64,000 bases of DNA from Streptomyces globosus. Lineage in GTDB: Bacteria > Actinomycetota > Actinomycetes > Streptomycetales > Streptomycetaceae. The position numbers were made by a program, and so were the translations under genes. Position 1 is the stretch's first letter. Each line of letters starts with the position of its first letter. Below the pieces are notes generated by a model. It was not told where the DNA came from and did not search any database. It saw only the letters and a program-made list of their open reading frames with translations. Below, piece by piece: positions 36,923 to 45,457 of this stretch. The DNA lies in the NCBI RefSeq assembly GCF_003325375.1, contig NZ_CP030862.1, positions 2,111,501 to 2,175,500 on the forward strand, given 5' to 3'.

Positions 36923-38214
36923 CCGACCCGACCCCCCTGCTCAGCCGCCACCGCTCCGTCATGCCCGACTGGCTCGCGCTGTACTACGAGAACCCCCTGG
37001 AGCTCACGCACGGCGAGGGCCGCCACGTCTGGGACGCCGACGGCAACCGCTACCTCGACTTCTTCGGCGGCATCCTCACGACGATGACCGCGCACGCCCT
37101 GCCCGAGGTCGCCAAGGCCGTCTCCGAGCAGGCCGGCCGGCTCATCCACTCCTCCACCCTGTACCTCAACCGCCCCATGGTCGAGCTCGCCGAGCGGATC
37201 GCCGCGCTCTCCGGCATCCCCGACGCCCGGGTCTTCTTCACCACCTCCGGCACGGAGGCCAACGACGCCGCCCTGCTGCTCGCGACCGCGTACCGCCGCT
37301 CCAACCAGATCCTGGCGATGCGCAACAGCTACCACGGCCGGTCCTTCACCACCGTCTCCGTCACCGGCAACCGCGGCTGGTCCCCGACGAGCCTGTCGCC
37401 GCTGCAGACGTACTACGTCCACGGCGCCGTCCGCACACGCGGCCCCTTCGCCGCCCTGTCCGACGCGGAGTTCACCGCGGCCGCCGTCGCCGACCTCGAG
37501 GACGTCCTCGGCCAGGCCCGCGGCTCCGTCGCCGCGCTGATCGCCGAGCCGGTCCAGGGCGTCGGCGGGTTCACCTCCCCGCCCGACGGCCTGTACGCCG
37601 CCTTCCGGGAGGTCCTCGACCGGCACGGCATCCTGTGGATCAGCGACGAGGTCCAGACCGGCTGGGGCCGCACCGGCGACCACTTCTGGGGCTGGCAGGC
37701 CCACGACCGGGGCGGCCCGCCCGACATGCTCACCTTCGCCAAGGGCATCGGCAACGGCATGTCCATCGGCGGCGTCGTCGCCCGCGCCGAGGTGATGAAC
37801 TGCCTCGACACCAACTCCATCTCCACCTTCGGCGGCTCCCCGGTCACCATGGCCGCCGGCCTCGCCAACCTCGGCTACCTCCTGGAACACGACCTCCAGG
37901 GCAACGCCCGCCGCGTCGGCGGCCTGCTCCTCGAACGGCTCCGCGCCGCCGCGGCCTCCGTGCCCGCCGTCCGAGAGGTCCGCGGCCGCGGCCTGATGGC
38001 CGCCGTGGAGCTGACCCGGCCCGGCACCGACCAGGCCGACCCCGACGCCGCGTCGGCCGTACTGGAAGCCGCCCGCCGCGGCGGCCTGCTCCTCGGCAAG
38101 GGGGGCGGGCACAACACCAGCGTGCTGCGCATCGCACCCCCGATGTCCCTCACCGTCGCCGAGGCGGAAGAGGGCGCCGACATCATCGAACAGGCCCTGC
38201 GCAGCATCGTGTAG
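36919..38214 (+). CDS. class III PLP-dependent aminotransferase (beta-alanine type)
   Basis: A 431-residue omega-aminotransferase. PLP contacts include FTTSGTEANDAALLLA, the Asp of LWISDEVQTGWGRTG and the Schiff-base Lys in TFAKGIGNGMSIGG; YLDFFGGILTTMTAH opens the fold. In this operon it most likely takes the amino group from beta-alanine, the product of the preceding ureidopropionase, giving malonate semialdehyde. It starts at GTG 36919, overlapping the previous stop in GTGA. Confidence 0.9.
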   Translation: MTDPTPLLSRHRSVMPDWLALYYENPLELTHGEGRHVWDADGNRYLDFFGGILTTMTAHALPEVAKAVSEQAGRLIHSSTLYLNRPMVELAERIAALSGIPDARVFFTTSGTEANDAALLLATAYRRSNQILAMRNSYHGRSFTTVSVTGNRGWSPTSLSPLQTYYVHGAVRTRGPFAALSDAEFTAAAVADLEDVLGQARGSVAALIAEPVQGVGGFTSPPDGLYAAFREVLDRHGILWISDEVQTGWGRTGDHFWGWQAHDRGGPPDMLTFAKGIGNGMSIGGVVARAEVMNCLDTNSISTFGGSPVTMAAGLANLGYLLEHDLQGNARRVGGLLLERLRAAAASVPAVREVRGRGLMAAVELTRPGTDQADPDAASAVLEAARRGGLLLGKGGGHNTSVLRIAPPMSLTVAEAEEGADIIEQALRSIV

Positions 38215-38228
38215 CCGGGAGGCGCCGC

Positions 38229-39629
38229 ATGTCCCACCGCACCCTGATCCGCGGCGGCCTCGTCGTCACCGCCGCCGACGAACTCCACGCCGACGTCCTG
38301 GTCGAGGACGGCAAGGTCGCCGCCCTCGCCGCCCACGGCTCGGCGGCCGCCGAAGCCTGGACGGCCGACCGCGTCCTCGACGCGACCGGGAAGTACGTCA
38401 TCCCGGGCGGCGTCGACGCCCACACCCACATGGAGCTGCCCTTCGGCGGGACGTCCGCCTCCGACACGTTCGAGACGGGCACCCGGGCCGCCGCCTGGGG
38501 CGGCACCACCACCATCGTCGACTTCGCCGTCCAGAGCGTCGGCCGCGGCCTGCGCGAAGGCCTGGACGCCTGGTACGCGAAGGCGGACGGCAACTGCGCC
38601 GTCGACTACGCCTTCCACATGATCCTCTCCGACGTCAACGAGGCCACCCTGAAGGAGATGGACCTCCTCGTCGGCGAGGGCATCACCTCCTTCAAGCTGT
38701 TCATGGCCTACCCGGGCGTCTTCTACAGCGACGACGGGCAGATCCTGCGCGCCATGCAGCGGGCCTCCGGCAACGGCGGGCTGATCATGATGCACGCCGA
38801 GAACGGCATCGCGATCGACGTCCTCGTCGAACAGGCACTGGCCCGCGGCGAGACCGACCCCCGCCACCACGGCGAGGTCCGCAAGGTGCTGCTGGAGGCC
38901 GAGGCCACCCACCGGGCGATCCAGCTCGCCCGGGTCGCCGGCTCCCCGCTGTACGTGGTCCACGTCTCGGCGGAGGAGGCCGTGGCCGAGCTGGCGGCCG
39001 CCCGGGACAAGGGGCTGCCGGTCTTCGGGGAGACCTGCCCGCAGTACCTCTTCCTCTCCACCGACAACCTCGCCGAGCCGGACTTCCAGGGCGCCAAGTA
39101 CGTATGCAGCACGCCCCTGCGGCCGAAGGAGCACCAGGCGGCGCTGTGGCGGGGGCTGCGTACGAACGACCTCCAGGTGGTGTCCACCGACCACTGCCCC
39201 TTCTGCTTCCGCGGGCAGAAGGAGCTGGGCCGCGGGGACTTCTCGAAGATCCCCAACGGTCTCCCCGGGGTGGAGAACCGTATGGACCTGCTCCACCAGG
39301 CGGTCGTCGACGGGCACATCTCGCGCCGCCGCTGGATCGAGATCGCCTGCGCGACCCCGGCCCGCATGTTCGGCCTCTACCCGCAGAAGGGCACCATCGC
39401 GCCAGGCTCGGACGCGGACATCGTCCTCTACGACCCGCACGCCGAACAGGTCCTCTCCGCCGAGACCCACCACATGAACGTGGACTACTCGGCGTACGAG
39501 GGCAGGCGGGTCACCGGGCGCGTGGAGAGCGTCCTCTCCCGCGGCGAACTCGTCATCGACCGCCGCCAGTACACCGGCCGGGCCGGCCACGGGGCGTTCA
39601 TCCACCGCTCCACCTGCCAGTACCTGTAA
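38229..39629 (+). CDS. dihydropyrimidinase / D-hydantoinase
   Basis: A 466-residue cyclic amidohydrolase that opens dihydrouracil, dihydrothymine or hydantoin rings. The binuclear metal site is visible: HxH in GVDAHTHMELPFGG, the Lys expected to be carboxylated in TSFKLFMAYPGVFY, His in IMMHAENG and VVHVSAEEAV, and Asp in VSTDHCPF. The start ATG 38229 follows GGGAGG. A decayed copy of its C-terminal coding region (ETHHMNVDYSA segment) lies 12.6 kb downstream at 52067 onward. Confidence 0.94.
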   Translation: MSHRTLIRGGLVVTAADELHADVLVEDGKVAALAAHGSAAAEAWTADRVLDATGKYVIPGGVDAHTHMELPFGGTSASDTFETGTRAAAWGGTTTIVDFAVQSVGRGLREGLDAWYAKADGNCAVDYAFHMILSDVNEATLKEMDLLVGEGITSFKLFMAYPGVFYSDDGQILRAMQRASGNGGLIMMHAENGIAIDVLVEQALARGETDPRHHGEVRKVLLEAEATHRAIQLARVAGSPLYVVHVSAEEAVAELAAARDKGLPVFGETCPQYLFLSTDNLAEPDFQGAKYVCSTPLRPKEHQAALWRGLRTNDLQVVSTDHCPFCFRGQKELGRGDFSKIPNGLPGVENRMDLLHQAVVDGHISRRRWIEIACATPARMFGLYPQKGTIAPGSDADIVLYDPHAEQVLSAETHHMNVDYSAYEGRRVTGRVESVLSRGELVIDRRQYTGRAGHGAFIHRSTCQYL

Positions 39630-39640
39630 GGAGACCCCGC

Positions 39641-40657
39641 ATGGACTTCGGCCTCGTCCTGCAGACCGACCCGCCCGCCTCCCAGGTCGTCAGCCTCATG
39701 AAGCGGGCCGAGCGCAACGGCTTCCGCTACGGCTGGACCTTCGACTCCGCGGTGCTGTGGCAGGAACCGTTCGTCATCTACAGCCAGATCCTCGCCAACA
39801 CGCAGAAGCTGCACGTCGGCCCGATGGTCACCAACCCGGGCACCCGTACCTGGGAGGTCACCGCCTCCACCTTCGCCACCCTCAACGACATGTACGGCAA
39901 CCGCACCGTCTGCGGCATCGGACGCGGCGACTCCGCGATGCGCGTCGCCGGCCGCAAGCCGAACACCCTGGCCCGCCTCGGCGAGGCCATCGACGTCATC
40001 CGCGACCTGGCGGAGGGCCGCGAGGCGAGCGTCGACGGCAACCCGGTCCGCATCCCGTGGATCAGGAACGGCAGACTGCCGGTCTGGATGGCGGCCTACG
40101 GCCCGAAGGCCCTGGCCCTGGCCGGGCAGAAGGCCGACGGCTTCATCCTCCAGCTCGCGGACCTCTTCCTCACCGAGTGGATGGTGAAGTCGGTCCGGGA
40201 CGCGGCCCGAGAGGCCGGCCGAGACCCCGACGCGCTCACGATCTGCGTCGCGGCCCCGGCGTACGTGACGGCCGACGACTCCCCGGAGGCCCTGGCCCAC
40301 GCCCGGGACCAGTGCCGCTGGTTCGGCGGCATGGTCGGCAACCACGTCGCCGACCTGGTCTCCCGGTACGGCGAGCACTCGGGCATGGTCCCGGACGAGC
40401 TCACCGCGTACATCAAGGACCGCCACGGCTACGACTACAGCCACCACGGCCGCGCCGGAAACCCGTCCACCGACTTCGTCCCCGACGCCATCGTCGACCG
40501 CTTCTGCCTCCTGGGCCCGGTGGAGGCCCATATCGAGAAGCTGCGGGCCCTTCGGGACCTCGGAGTCGACCAGTTCGCCGTCTACGACATGCACGACGCC
40601 CGTGAAGCCACGATCGACGCCTATGGCGCGCAGATCATCCCCGCGCTCGCCGAATGA
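39641..40657 (+). CDS. F420/FMN-dependent LLM-class oxidoreductase (TIGR03842-like)
   Basis: A 338-residue luciferase-like TIM-barrel oxidoreductase. It has MDFGLVLQTDPPASQVVSLM, the GYGWTFDS-like loop seen here as RYGWTFDSAVLWQEP, GIGRGDSAMRVAGRKP and LPVWMAAYGPKALALAG. The group is usually F420-dependent in actinobacteria. It closes the pyrimidine operon 11 bases after the dihydropyrimidinase stop, with AAGGAG before the ATG. It may handle the reduced or oxidised ring intermediate, since no classical dihydropyrimidine dehydrogenase is present. A decayed fragment of its 3' end recurs at 52169-52275. Confidence 0.88.
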   Translation: MDFGLVLQTDPPASQVVSLMKRAERNGFRYGWTFDSAVLWQEPFVIYSQILANTQKLHVGPMVTNPGTRTWEVTASTFATLNDMYGNRTVCGIGRGDSAMRVAGRKPNTLARLGEAIDVIRDLAEGREASVDGNPVRIPWIRNGRLPVWMAAYGPKALALAGQKADGFILQLADLFLTEWMVKSVRDAAREAGRDPDALTICVAAPAYVTADDSPEALAHARDQCRWFGGMVGNHVADLVSRYGEHSGMVPDELTAYIKDRHGYDYSHHGRAGNPSTDFVPDAIVDRFCLLGPVEAHIEKLRALRDLGVDQFAVYDMHDAREATIDAYGAQIIPALAE

Positions 40658-40830
40658 CTGCCCCTGACCGTCCGCATCTCTGGAAGGTGATTCTGACTGG
40701 CTCGTTCGCAGTTCGCGCCTTCAGTTGTTGTCCCAGCTCGTCGGCACGCTTCGGAGCGACCTCGTCCACCTCCAGGAAGCGGGGCGTCACCGCAGCGCGC
40801 CGGTGATTGATGGACTTGCGAGCGAAGGAG

Positions 40831-40851
40831 CAGCAATGATCCTCATTGCTG
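40831..40851. terminator. bidirectional hairpin between pyrimidine operon and lanthipeptide cluster
   Basis: A perfect 9-bp stem (CAGCAATGA / TCATTGCTG) with loop TCC lies between the oxidoreductase stop (40657) and the minus-strand gene ending at 40866. The 208-bp gap otherwise holds only a weak minus-strand frame, GTG 40788 reading VTPRFLEVDEVAPKRADELG, which I cannot assign. Confidence 0.65.
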
Positions 40852-40865
40852 GGTCGCCGGCTTCG

Positions 40866-41979
40866 TCAGCCCGCAGCAACTCCGCGGGCCGACAGACTCT
40901 CTCTGATCACGCGGTCGCTCCGATGCAGTGCCGCGTCCAGGGTGCGACGCAGGCGTGCGGGCATGGTGCCGGAGCCCAGGGCGCAGGCTGAGACGAGGCC
41001 GCGGCAGTCCTGGAGCTGCTCCGGGGTGGCGAGCTCGTTGAACAGCGGGTCCTCCAGCACTTCGCGGGCGGCGAAGCCGTCACGCCTTCGGACGACCTCC
41101 CGGTGCAACGCGTTCGTGATGCGGTACGCGGCCGGGCTCTCTGGGGAGGCGATGGTGTCCAGGGCTGTGAGGCGAAGACGGGTGTCGAAGACCGTCATCC
41201 CTTGTTCAGCGGGGACGGCAAGGAGCGCGGCTTCGAGCGCGTTCTCCTGGCTGTGGTCCAAGTTGGCGCAGGCGCCGCGGCACAGGGCGTGCAGGCAGGC
41301 AGTGACGGCATGCTCCCACGGTTCGCCAGCGGCCGTGTCGGCGATGAGTTCGGCGGCGTGGGCTGTGTTGCCGCTGGTGAGGGCGGCGACGACGGCGATC
41401 TGACGGCCGTCGAACATCCGCTTGCCGATGCCGTGGTGTTCGCGGGTGTGCGCGAGGGCTTCGGCCCACCGGCCGCTTCCGGTGAGGGTGCGGGAGCCGT
41501 CGGCGAGGAGGACCCGCCACAGCCAGGCGCGTACTTCTCGCCGGTCGTCTTCGGACTGGACCAGGTCGGCGGGGATGTGTGCGTCGTCGAATCGGTCGGC
41601 GGTGCCGTTCGTGACGGCGTCGAAGAGGCGCAGCAGACGGGTGCGTCCGTCGTCGGGGTGTCCGGCGCGGATCTGCAGGCGGGCCAGGTTGACGATGGGC
41701 TCGAGGGCGCGGATCGCAGCCGTGGCGGAGTGGGGTGGCGTGCAGGTAGGCGGCGGCGTGCTGGTGGCACAGCTGGCGGGCGAGGTCGGGCAATGCGACA
41801 TCGGAGGCGATCAGGGCGGCCTGGTTGTAGACGGCCGAGGCGAGCCCCTGGTCCGCGCGGGCGGCGGCGGTCTCGGAGAGCGTCGCGAGGGCCTGGACGC
41901 GGTCGGGGAGGGGAAGGCAGGCGGGCCGGAACCGTGCGACGAGGGGGAAGCGTCGGGCTAACTGGCCGTGCGGATCCAT
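40866..41979 (-). pseudogene. helical-repeat accessory protein, broken by a one-base frameshift
   Basis: The gene starts at ATG 41979 behind GGAG and reads MDPHGQLARRFPLVARFR up to AAAYLHATP, then continues in the next frame from SATAAIRALEPIVNLARL to the stop at 40866. The switch falls in a run of four G on the plus strand (41732-41735). Three G would join both parts into one ~370-residue protein. The product looks all-helical, like a TPR-type protein, and resembles Streptomyces proteins of unknown function with an AAYLHA...ALEPLVNLARL core. Codon 7 is TTA (41959-41961). It is the last gene of the lanthipeptide run, 85 bases after the methyltransferase. It may be a sequencing error, a dead gene or a +1 recoding site. 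Confidence 0.75.
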
Positions 41980-42064
41980 GAAGTTCTCCGGGGGGTCGGC
42001 CCGACGTGTGGTGCCGGCTGCCGGAGATGAGGGCGGCGGGCACCACACGGTCAGGGGCGCATGG

Positions 42065-44134
42065 TCAGTTGAAGTCGATGACGATCCTGTTCAGGGGCGT
42101 GTCGACGGCGAACTGGCCGGGACGTTCCTCGGGGGCCGGCGCCTGGAGCGACTGGAGCTCGAAGCCGGCCTCGCGGCTGCGGTACGTGTGGTCCCAGGTA
42201 CGGATTGCCTCAGCGACCCGAGCGGCGAGCTCGTCGCTGCCGGGGCCGTGGCCGATGACGCCGAACTCCCAGAGCTTGCCGCCCTCAGGGGTGGTCTGGT
42301 CGGAGAGGCGGCGGGCGAGGTAGGTCAGGGCGCCCTTGTCGATGACCGCGGTGGAGGAGGGGTAGGGGTCCTCGGTGAGGGCGGTGCCCTTCGCAGCGGC
42401 CGGGAACAGCATCCGGATCAGGCCGGAGTCGAAGGAGCAGCTGACGAAGAGCTCCATCCACTCGGGCGATTCCATGGCGCGGACCGTCATCCCGGTCCAC
42501 TCCTCGACCCGCGGTTCTTCGAGTACGTGGGCCAGCGCCTCGGCGTCGATGGGCGTGCCGGCCGGCGCCTGCAGTCGTACGGTTCCGTCCGCGGTGAGGG
42601 GGATGATCCGCCGGCCGTCGTCCGCGATGCCGCGGCGCAGGGGCATGAAGGTGTTCATCTCGCTGCCGAGGGACGCCCACCTGTCGTCGCGGCGTTCGTA
42701 GACGATGGAGCGGGAGACGCTGCCCTTGATGCGCTGGGGAACGACGAGCCGCCCGCCGGGGGCGAGCTGGTCGAGCCAGGCGTGCGGGATGCCGTGGGCG
42801 CCGACCGTGGCGATGATCCGGTCGTACGGCGCCCCGTCGGCGTAGCCGACGGCTCCGTCGCGGGTCAGGGCTTCGACGTTCGTGTATCCGGCGGCGGCCA
42901 GGTGGGCGCGGGCGCGCTCGACGAGGTCGTCGTCGACGTCGATGGTGGTGACGTGACCGGTGTCGCCGACGAGGTGGGCGAGGAGGGCTGCGTTGTAGCC
43001 GGTGCCGGCGCCGAGTTCGAGGATGCGCTCGCCGGGCTGGGCATCGAGCTGGTCGAGCATGAGGGCGACCACGGCGGGCTGGGAGGCGCAGGAGATGGAC
43101 GTGCCGTCGGTGTCGTACTTCACGTGGACCGGCTGGTTGGCGTAGGCCGCCTGGAGCGAGGCGTCGGGCACGAACAGGTGCCGTGGCACGGTGCGCAGCG
43201 CGGCCTCGGCGGCCGGGTTGGTGGCGCGGCCTTCCTGGCGGATCTGGTCGACGAGGGCGTTGCGGAGCTGTTCCGCGGTCGGGTCGGGGGTGGTGAGCGT
43301 GTCGGTGTTCACCGATCCGACGCTATCGGCGGCCGGGGTGCCGTCGGGGGTGCTTGCGGGGGTGTCACTCGTTCCCATGATGGCCTTTCGGGCGAGGTTG
43401 GACAGGGCGCTCTGGTCCTCCAGGGGGAGGCCGGCCCGGTTGAAGTGAAAGATCACGTGGTGGGCGAGAACCGCTCTCAGTCCCCGGCGCAGTCGGCCTT
43501 CGTGGTTGAGGACGGCGAGGGCGGTTCCGGCCCGTGCGAAGGCGCGGACCCAGTCGGCGTGGCCGTGGAGCGGGCCGTCCTCCCGGCACAGGGTGCGGGC
43601 GTCGACGGTCAGCAGGGAGTGCATGGCCGCCTCCAGCTCGGAGGCGAGGATCGGCGGGGCCGGGCGTTCGGCGGCGACCTTGTCCCAGACGTCGCCCTGC
43701 TCGTACCAGTCGAGTCCGGCTGCGCGCATCATCGCGCTGACGAGGAGTACGGCGGTCTCGCGGCGGCCGAGGTGCCCGATCTGGACAGGGTAGGTCAGCA
43801 GGTGACGGCTGTCAGCGTGGAACAGCTCGTGAGCCGCCTCCATGGCCTCGGCCCCGCCGAAGGCCAGGGTCTCCGGCTCGTAGATGGTGGGAATCCACTG
43901 CCGCACCTGGTCGTCCCGGACAAGCCCGCTGAGCGCGTCCCACAAGGTGGGGGTCTCGTCGCCGACGGTATGCACGCGCAGTTTCCACGGCTGCTTGTTC
44001 ATGAACCACCAGGCGGAGATCTCTCCTCTCTCCTCTGCTGTGAACAGGGCGGGGCCGAGCGTCCGTGAGATCACCTGCTGCGCGATCGCGCGGTCCGGAA
44101 AGGTGACGCTGATCTGGTGCCAGGTGCCCTGCAT
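42065..44134 (-). CDS. FxLD-system methyltransferase: SpaB_C-like domain fused to PIMT
   Basis: A 689-residue two-part enzyme. Residues ~1-260 resemble the thiopeptide-type bacteriocin/SpaB_C domain (GTWHQISVTFPDRAIAQQVI, SAWWFMNKQPWKLRVHTVG). Residues ~290-520 are a protein-L-isoaspartate O-methyltransferase-like domain with SAM motif ILELGAGTGYNAALLAHLVG, TIDVDDDLVERA and IIATVGAHGIPHAWLDQL. The last ~170 residues are specific to the FxLD group. PIMT-like enzymes in RiPP pathways methylate a core Asp to give an aspartimide or isoAsp, so this one probably modifies an Asp of the precursor. The ATG is preceded by GAAGGAA. It follows the LanC gene by 57 bases. Confidence 0.92.
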   Translation of the reverse strand: MQGTWHQISVTFPDRAIAQQVISRTLGPALFTAEERGEISAWWFMNKQPWKLRVHTVGDETPTLWDALSGLVRDDQVRQWIPTIYEPETLAFGGAEAMEAAHELFHADSRHLLTYPVQIGHLGRRETAVLLVSAMMRAAGLDWYEQGDVWDKVAAERPAPPILASELEAAMHSLLTVDARTLCREDGPLHGHADWVRAFARAGTALAVLNHEGRLRRGLRAVLAHHVIFHFNRAGLPLEDQSALSNLARKAIMGTSDTPASTPDGTPAADSVGSVNTDTLTTPDPTAEQLRNALVDQIRQEGRATNPAAEAALRTVPRHLFVPDASLQAAYANQPVHVKYDTDGTSISCASQPAVVALMLDQLDAQPGERILELGAGTGYNAALLAHLVGDTGHVTTIDVDDDLVERARAHLAAAGYTNVEALTRDGAVGYADGAPYDRIIATVGAHGIPHAWLDQLAPGGRLVVPQRIKGSVSRSIVYERRDDRWASLGSEMNTFMPLRRGIADDGRRIIPLTADGTVRLQAPAGTPIDAEALAHVLEEPRVEEWTGMTVRAMESPEWMELFVSCSFDSGLIRMLFPAAAKGTALTEDPYPSSTAVIDKGALTYLARRLSDQTTPEGGKLWEFGVIGHGPGSDELAARVAEAIRTWDHTYRSREAGFELQSLQAPAPEERPGQFAVDTPLNRIVIDFN

Positions 44135-44191
44135 CGGTGACGTTCCTTCAGGTGGGTAGGCAGCGTTGGTGGGTCGTGCGTGGGTGCTGGT

Positions 44192-45457
44192 TCAGACGAT
44201 GAGCAGGCAGGTGTCCCAAGGGGTCTGGGTCGGTGCGCCGCTGGGGTTCAGGAGGGCCAGGGCGATTCCCGCCGCGCCGTCGAGGAGCCCCGGGCCGGGT
44301 TCCGGCGGGTGCAGAAGGCCGGCTGCGGTGGTGGCGGGGTCGCTGCCAGGGGGGTATACGGCGGACAGGAGCGCGGGGAGCACTGCCCGGAGCTGACCGG
44401 CGGTGGGCGCCAGGGCGTCCGAGGCGGCCCGGGCGGCGATGTGCGCGAGACCGGCGAAGCCGTGGCACAGGCCGTTGTCGGTGGTCTTGCGGAGCTGCAC
44501 GGGGTCGGTCAGTGCGGCCAGCAGGCTCTGCTCGGCGGCCAGTTGTCGTCGCCGGTCTCCGATGGCGATGGCGGCGAGCTGCTGGGCGCGGGCGAGGCCG
44601 GCGGTGCCGTAGCACCAGGACGGCCGCTGCGGCCCCACGGGCATGTGGCCCGCTCGCAGGGCCGGAAGGGTTACCCAGTACGGCCAGGCCGGTCCCCGGT
44701 TGGTGTCGGCCTCCCAGCGGTCCAGCCAGCGAAGGATGCTGTTGATGGCTTCCCGATGGCCGCTGGCCATGGTCCCGCAGTGCGCGGTGAGCGCGAGGAG
44801 GGCAAGGACGCCTCCGATGCCGTGGGCGAGGCCGGTATTGGCGTGCCCGTCGGGGTAGCGGTCGTCGGGCCGGCCGGAGGGTCCGGAGGCCGTCCACCAT
44901 CCGGGCACGGTCTCGCCCCGGTGGGTGAGCGGCTCAGTCAGCTGGATCAGGTAGTCGAGGACGGCGCGGACGGTGTCGCTGTCGGGGCGCCGGCGAAGGA
45001 GGTAGGCACCGTATCCGGTGAGACCGCGGATCGCGTCGAACTCCGCGAGCGCCGGGAGTTCTCCGGCCTCGATGCGCTGCTCGGCCACGGCCAGGCGGCG
45101 GCGCGCGTCACTCGTCACCTGCCGGTCCAGGGCATCGAGTGCGGAGCCGTACGCTCCCGGGAGGCGTTCGGCTGCGCAGGCGAGGGTGTGGGCGAACGCC
45201 GGGGCACCGTAGAAGGCGTGGCTGTCGGCCCCGCTGGTCAGCGGCTGTGCCGCTGCGGCGGAGAGCCAGGCGTGCGCGCGGTCCCACGGTGCGAGGCCGG
45301 CGGCGGCGAGCTCGATGTGCAGCAGCGCGATACCGGGAACGCCGTGCCCGAGGGACTGCCGGCGCCAGTCGGAGGCGGCCTGCGAGCCGAGAACGGCCGC
45401 CGGGTCGGCGAGCTGGTCGGCGATCTCCCGGGCGAAGCCGAGGGCAGGGTGGGGCAT
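44192..45457 (-). CDS. LanC-like lanthionine cyclase
   Basis: A 421-residue LanC-family zinc enzyme that adds Cys thiols to dehydrated Ser/Thr to form (methyl)lanthionine rings. Zinc ligands are in PSWCYGTAGLARAQQL (Cys) and NGLCHGFAGLAHIA (Cys-His). The GxxG helical repeats of the alpha/alpha toroid are visible: LGHGVPGIALLHIEL, LAHGIGGVLALLALT and LLDGAAGIALALLNP. Its ATG overlaps the LanB stop (ATGA at 45454-45457 region), so the two are translated together. Confidence 0.93.
   Translation of the reverse strand: MPHPALGFAREIADQLADPAAVLGSQAASDWRRQSLGHGVPGIALLHIELAAAGLAPWDRAHAWLSAAAAQPLTSGADSHAFYGAPAFAHTLACAAERLPGAYGSALDALDRQVTSDARRRLAVAEQRIEAGELPALAEFDAIRGLTGYGAYLLRRRPDSDTVRAVLDYLIQLTEPLTHRGETVPGWWTASGPSGRPDDRYPDGHANTGLAHGIGGVLALLALTAHCGTMASGHREAINSILRWLDRWEADTNRGPAWPYWVTLPALRAGHMPVGPQRPSWCYGTAGLARAQQLAAIAIGDRRRQLAAEQSLLAALTDPVQLRKTTDNGLCHGFAGLAHIAARAASDALAPTAGQLRAVLPALLSAVYPPGSDPATTAAGLLHPPEPGPGLLDGAAGIALALLNPSGAPTQTPWDTCLLIV

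Noticed and set aside
40725..40991. Short plus- and minus-strand frames in 40658-40865
   Set aside because: No ribosome site or family match; the minus-strand text reading RFLEVDEVAPKRADELG is coding-like but cannot be assigned.
41728..41740. Programmed +1 frameshift in the accessory gene
   Set aside because: No slippery stop codon or stimulatory structure is evident; a simple homopolymer indel explains the two frames better.
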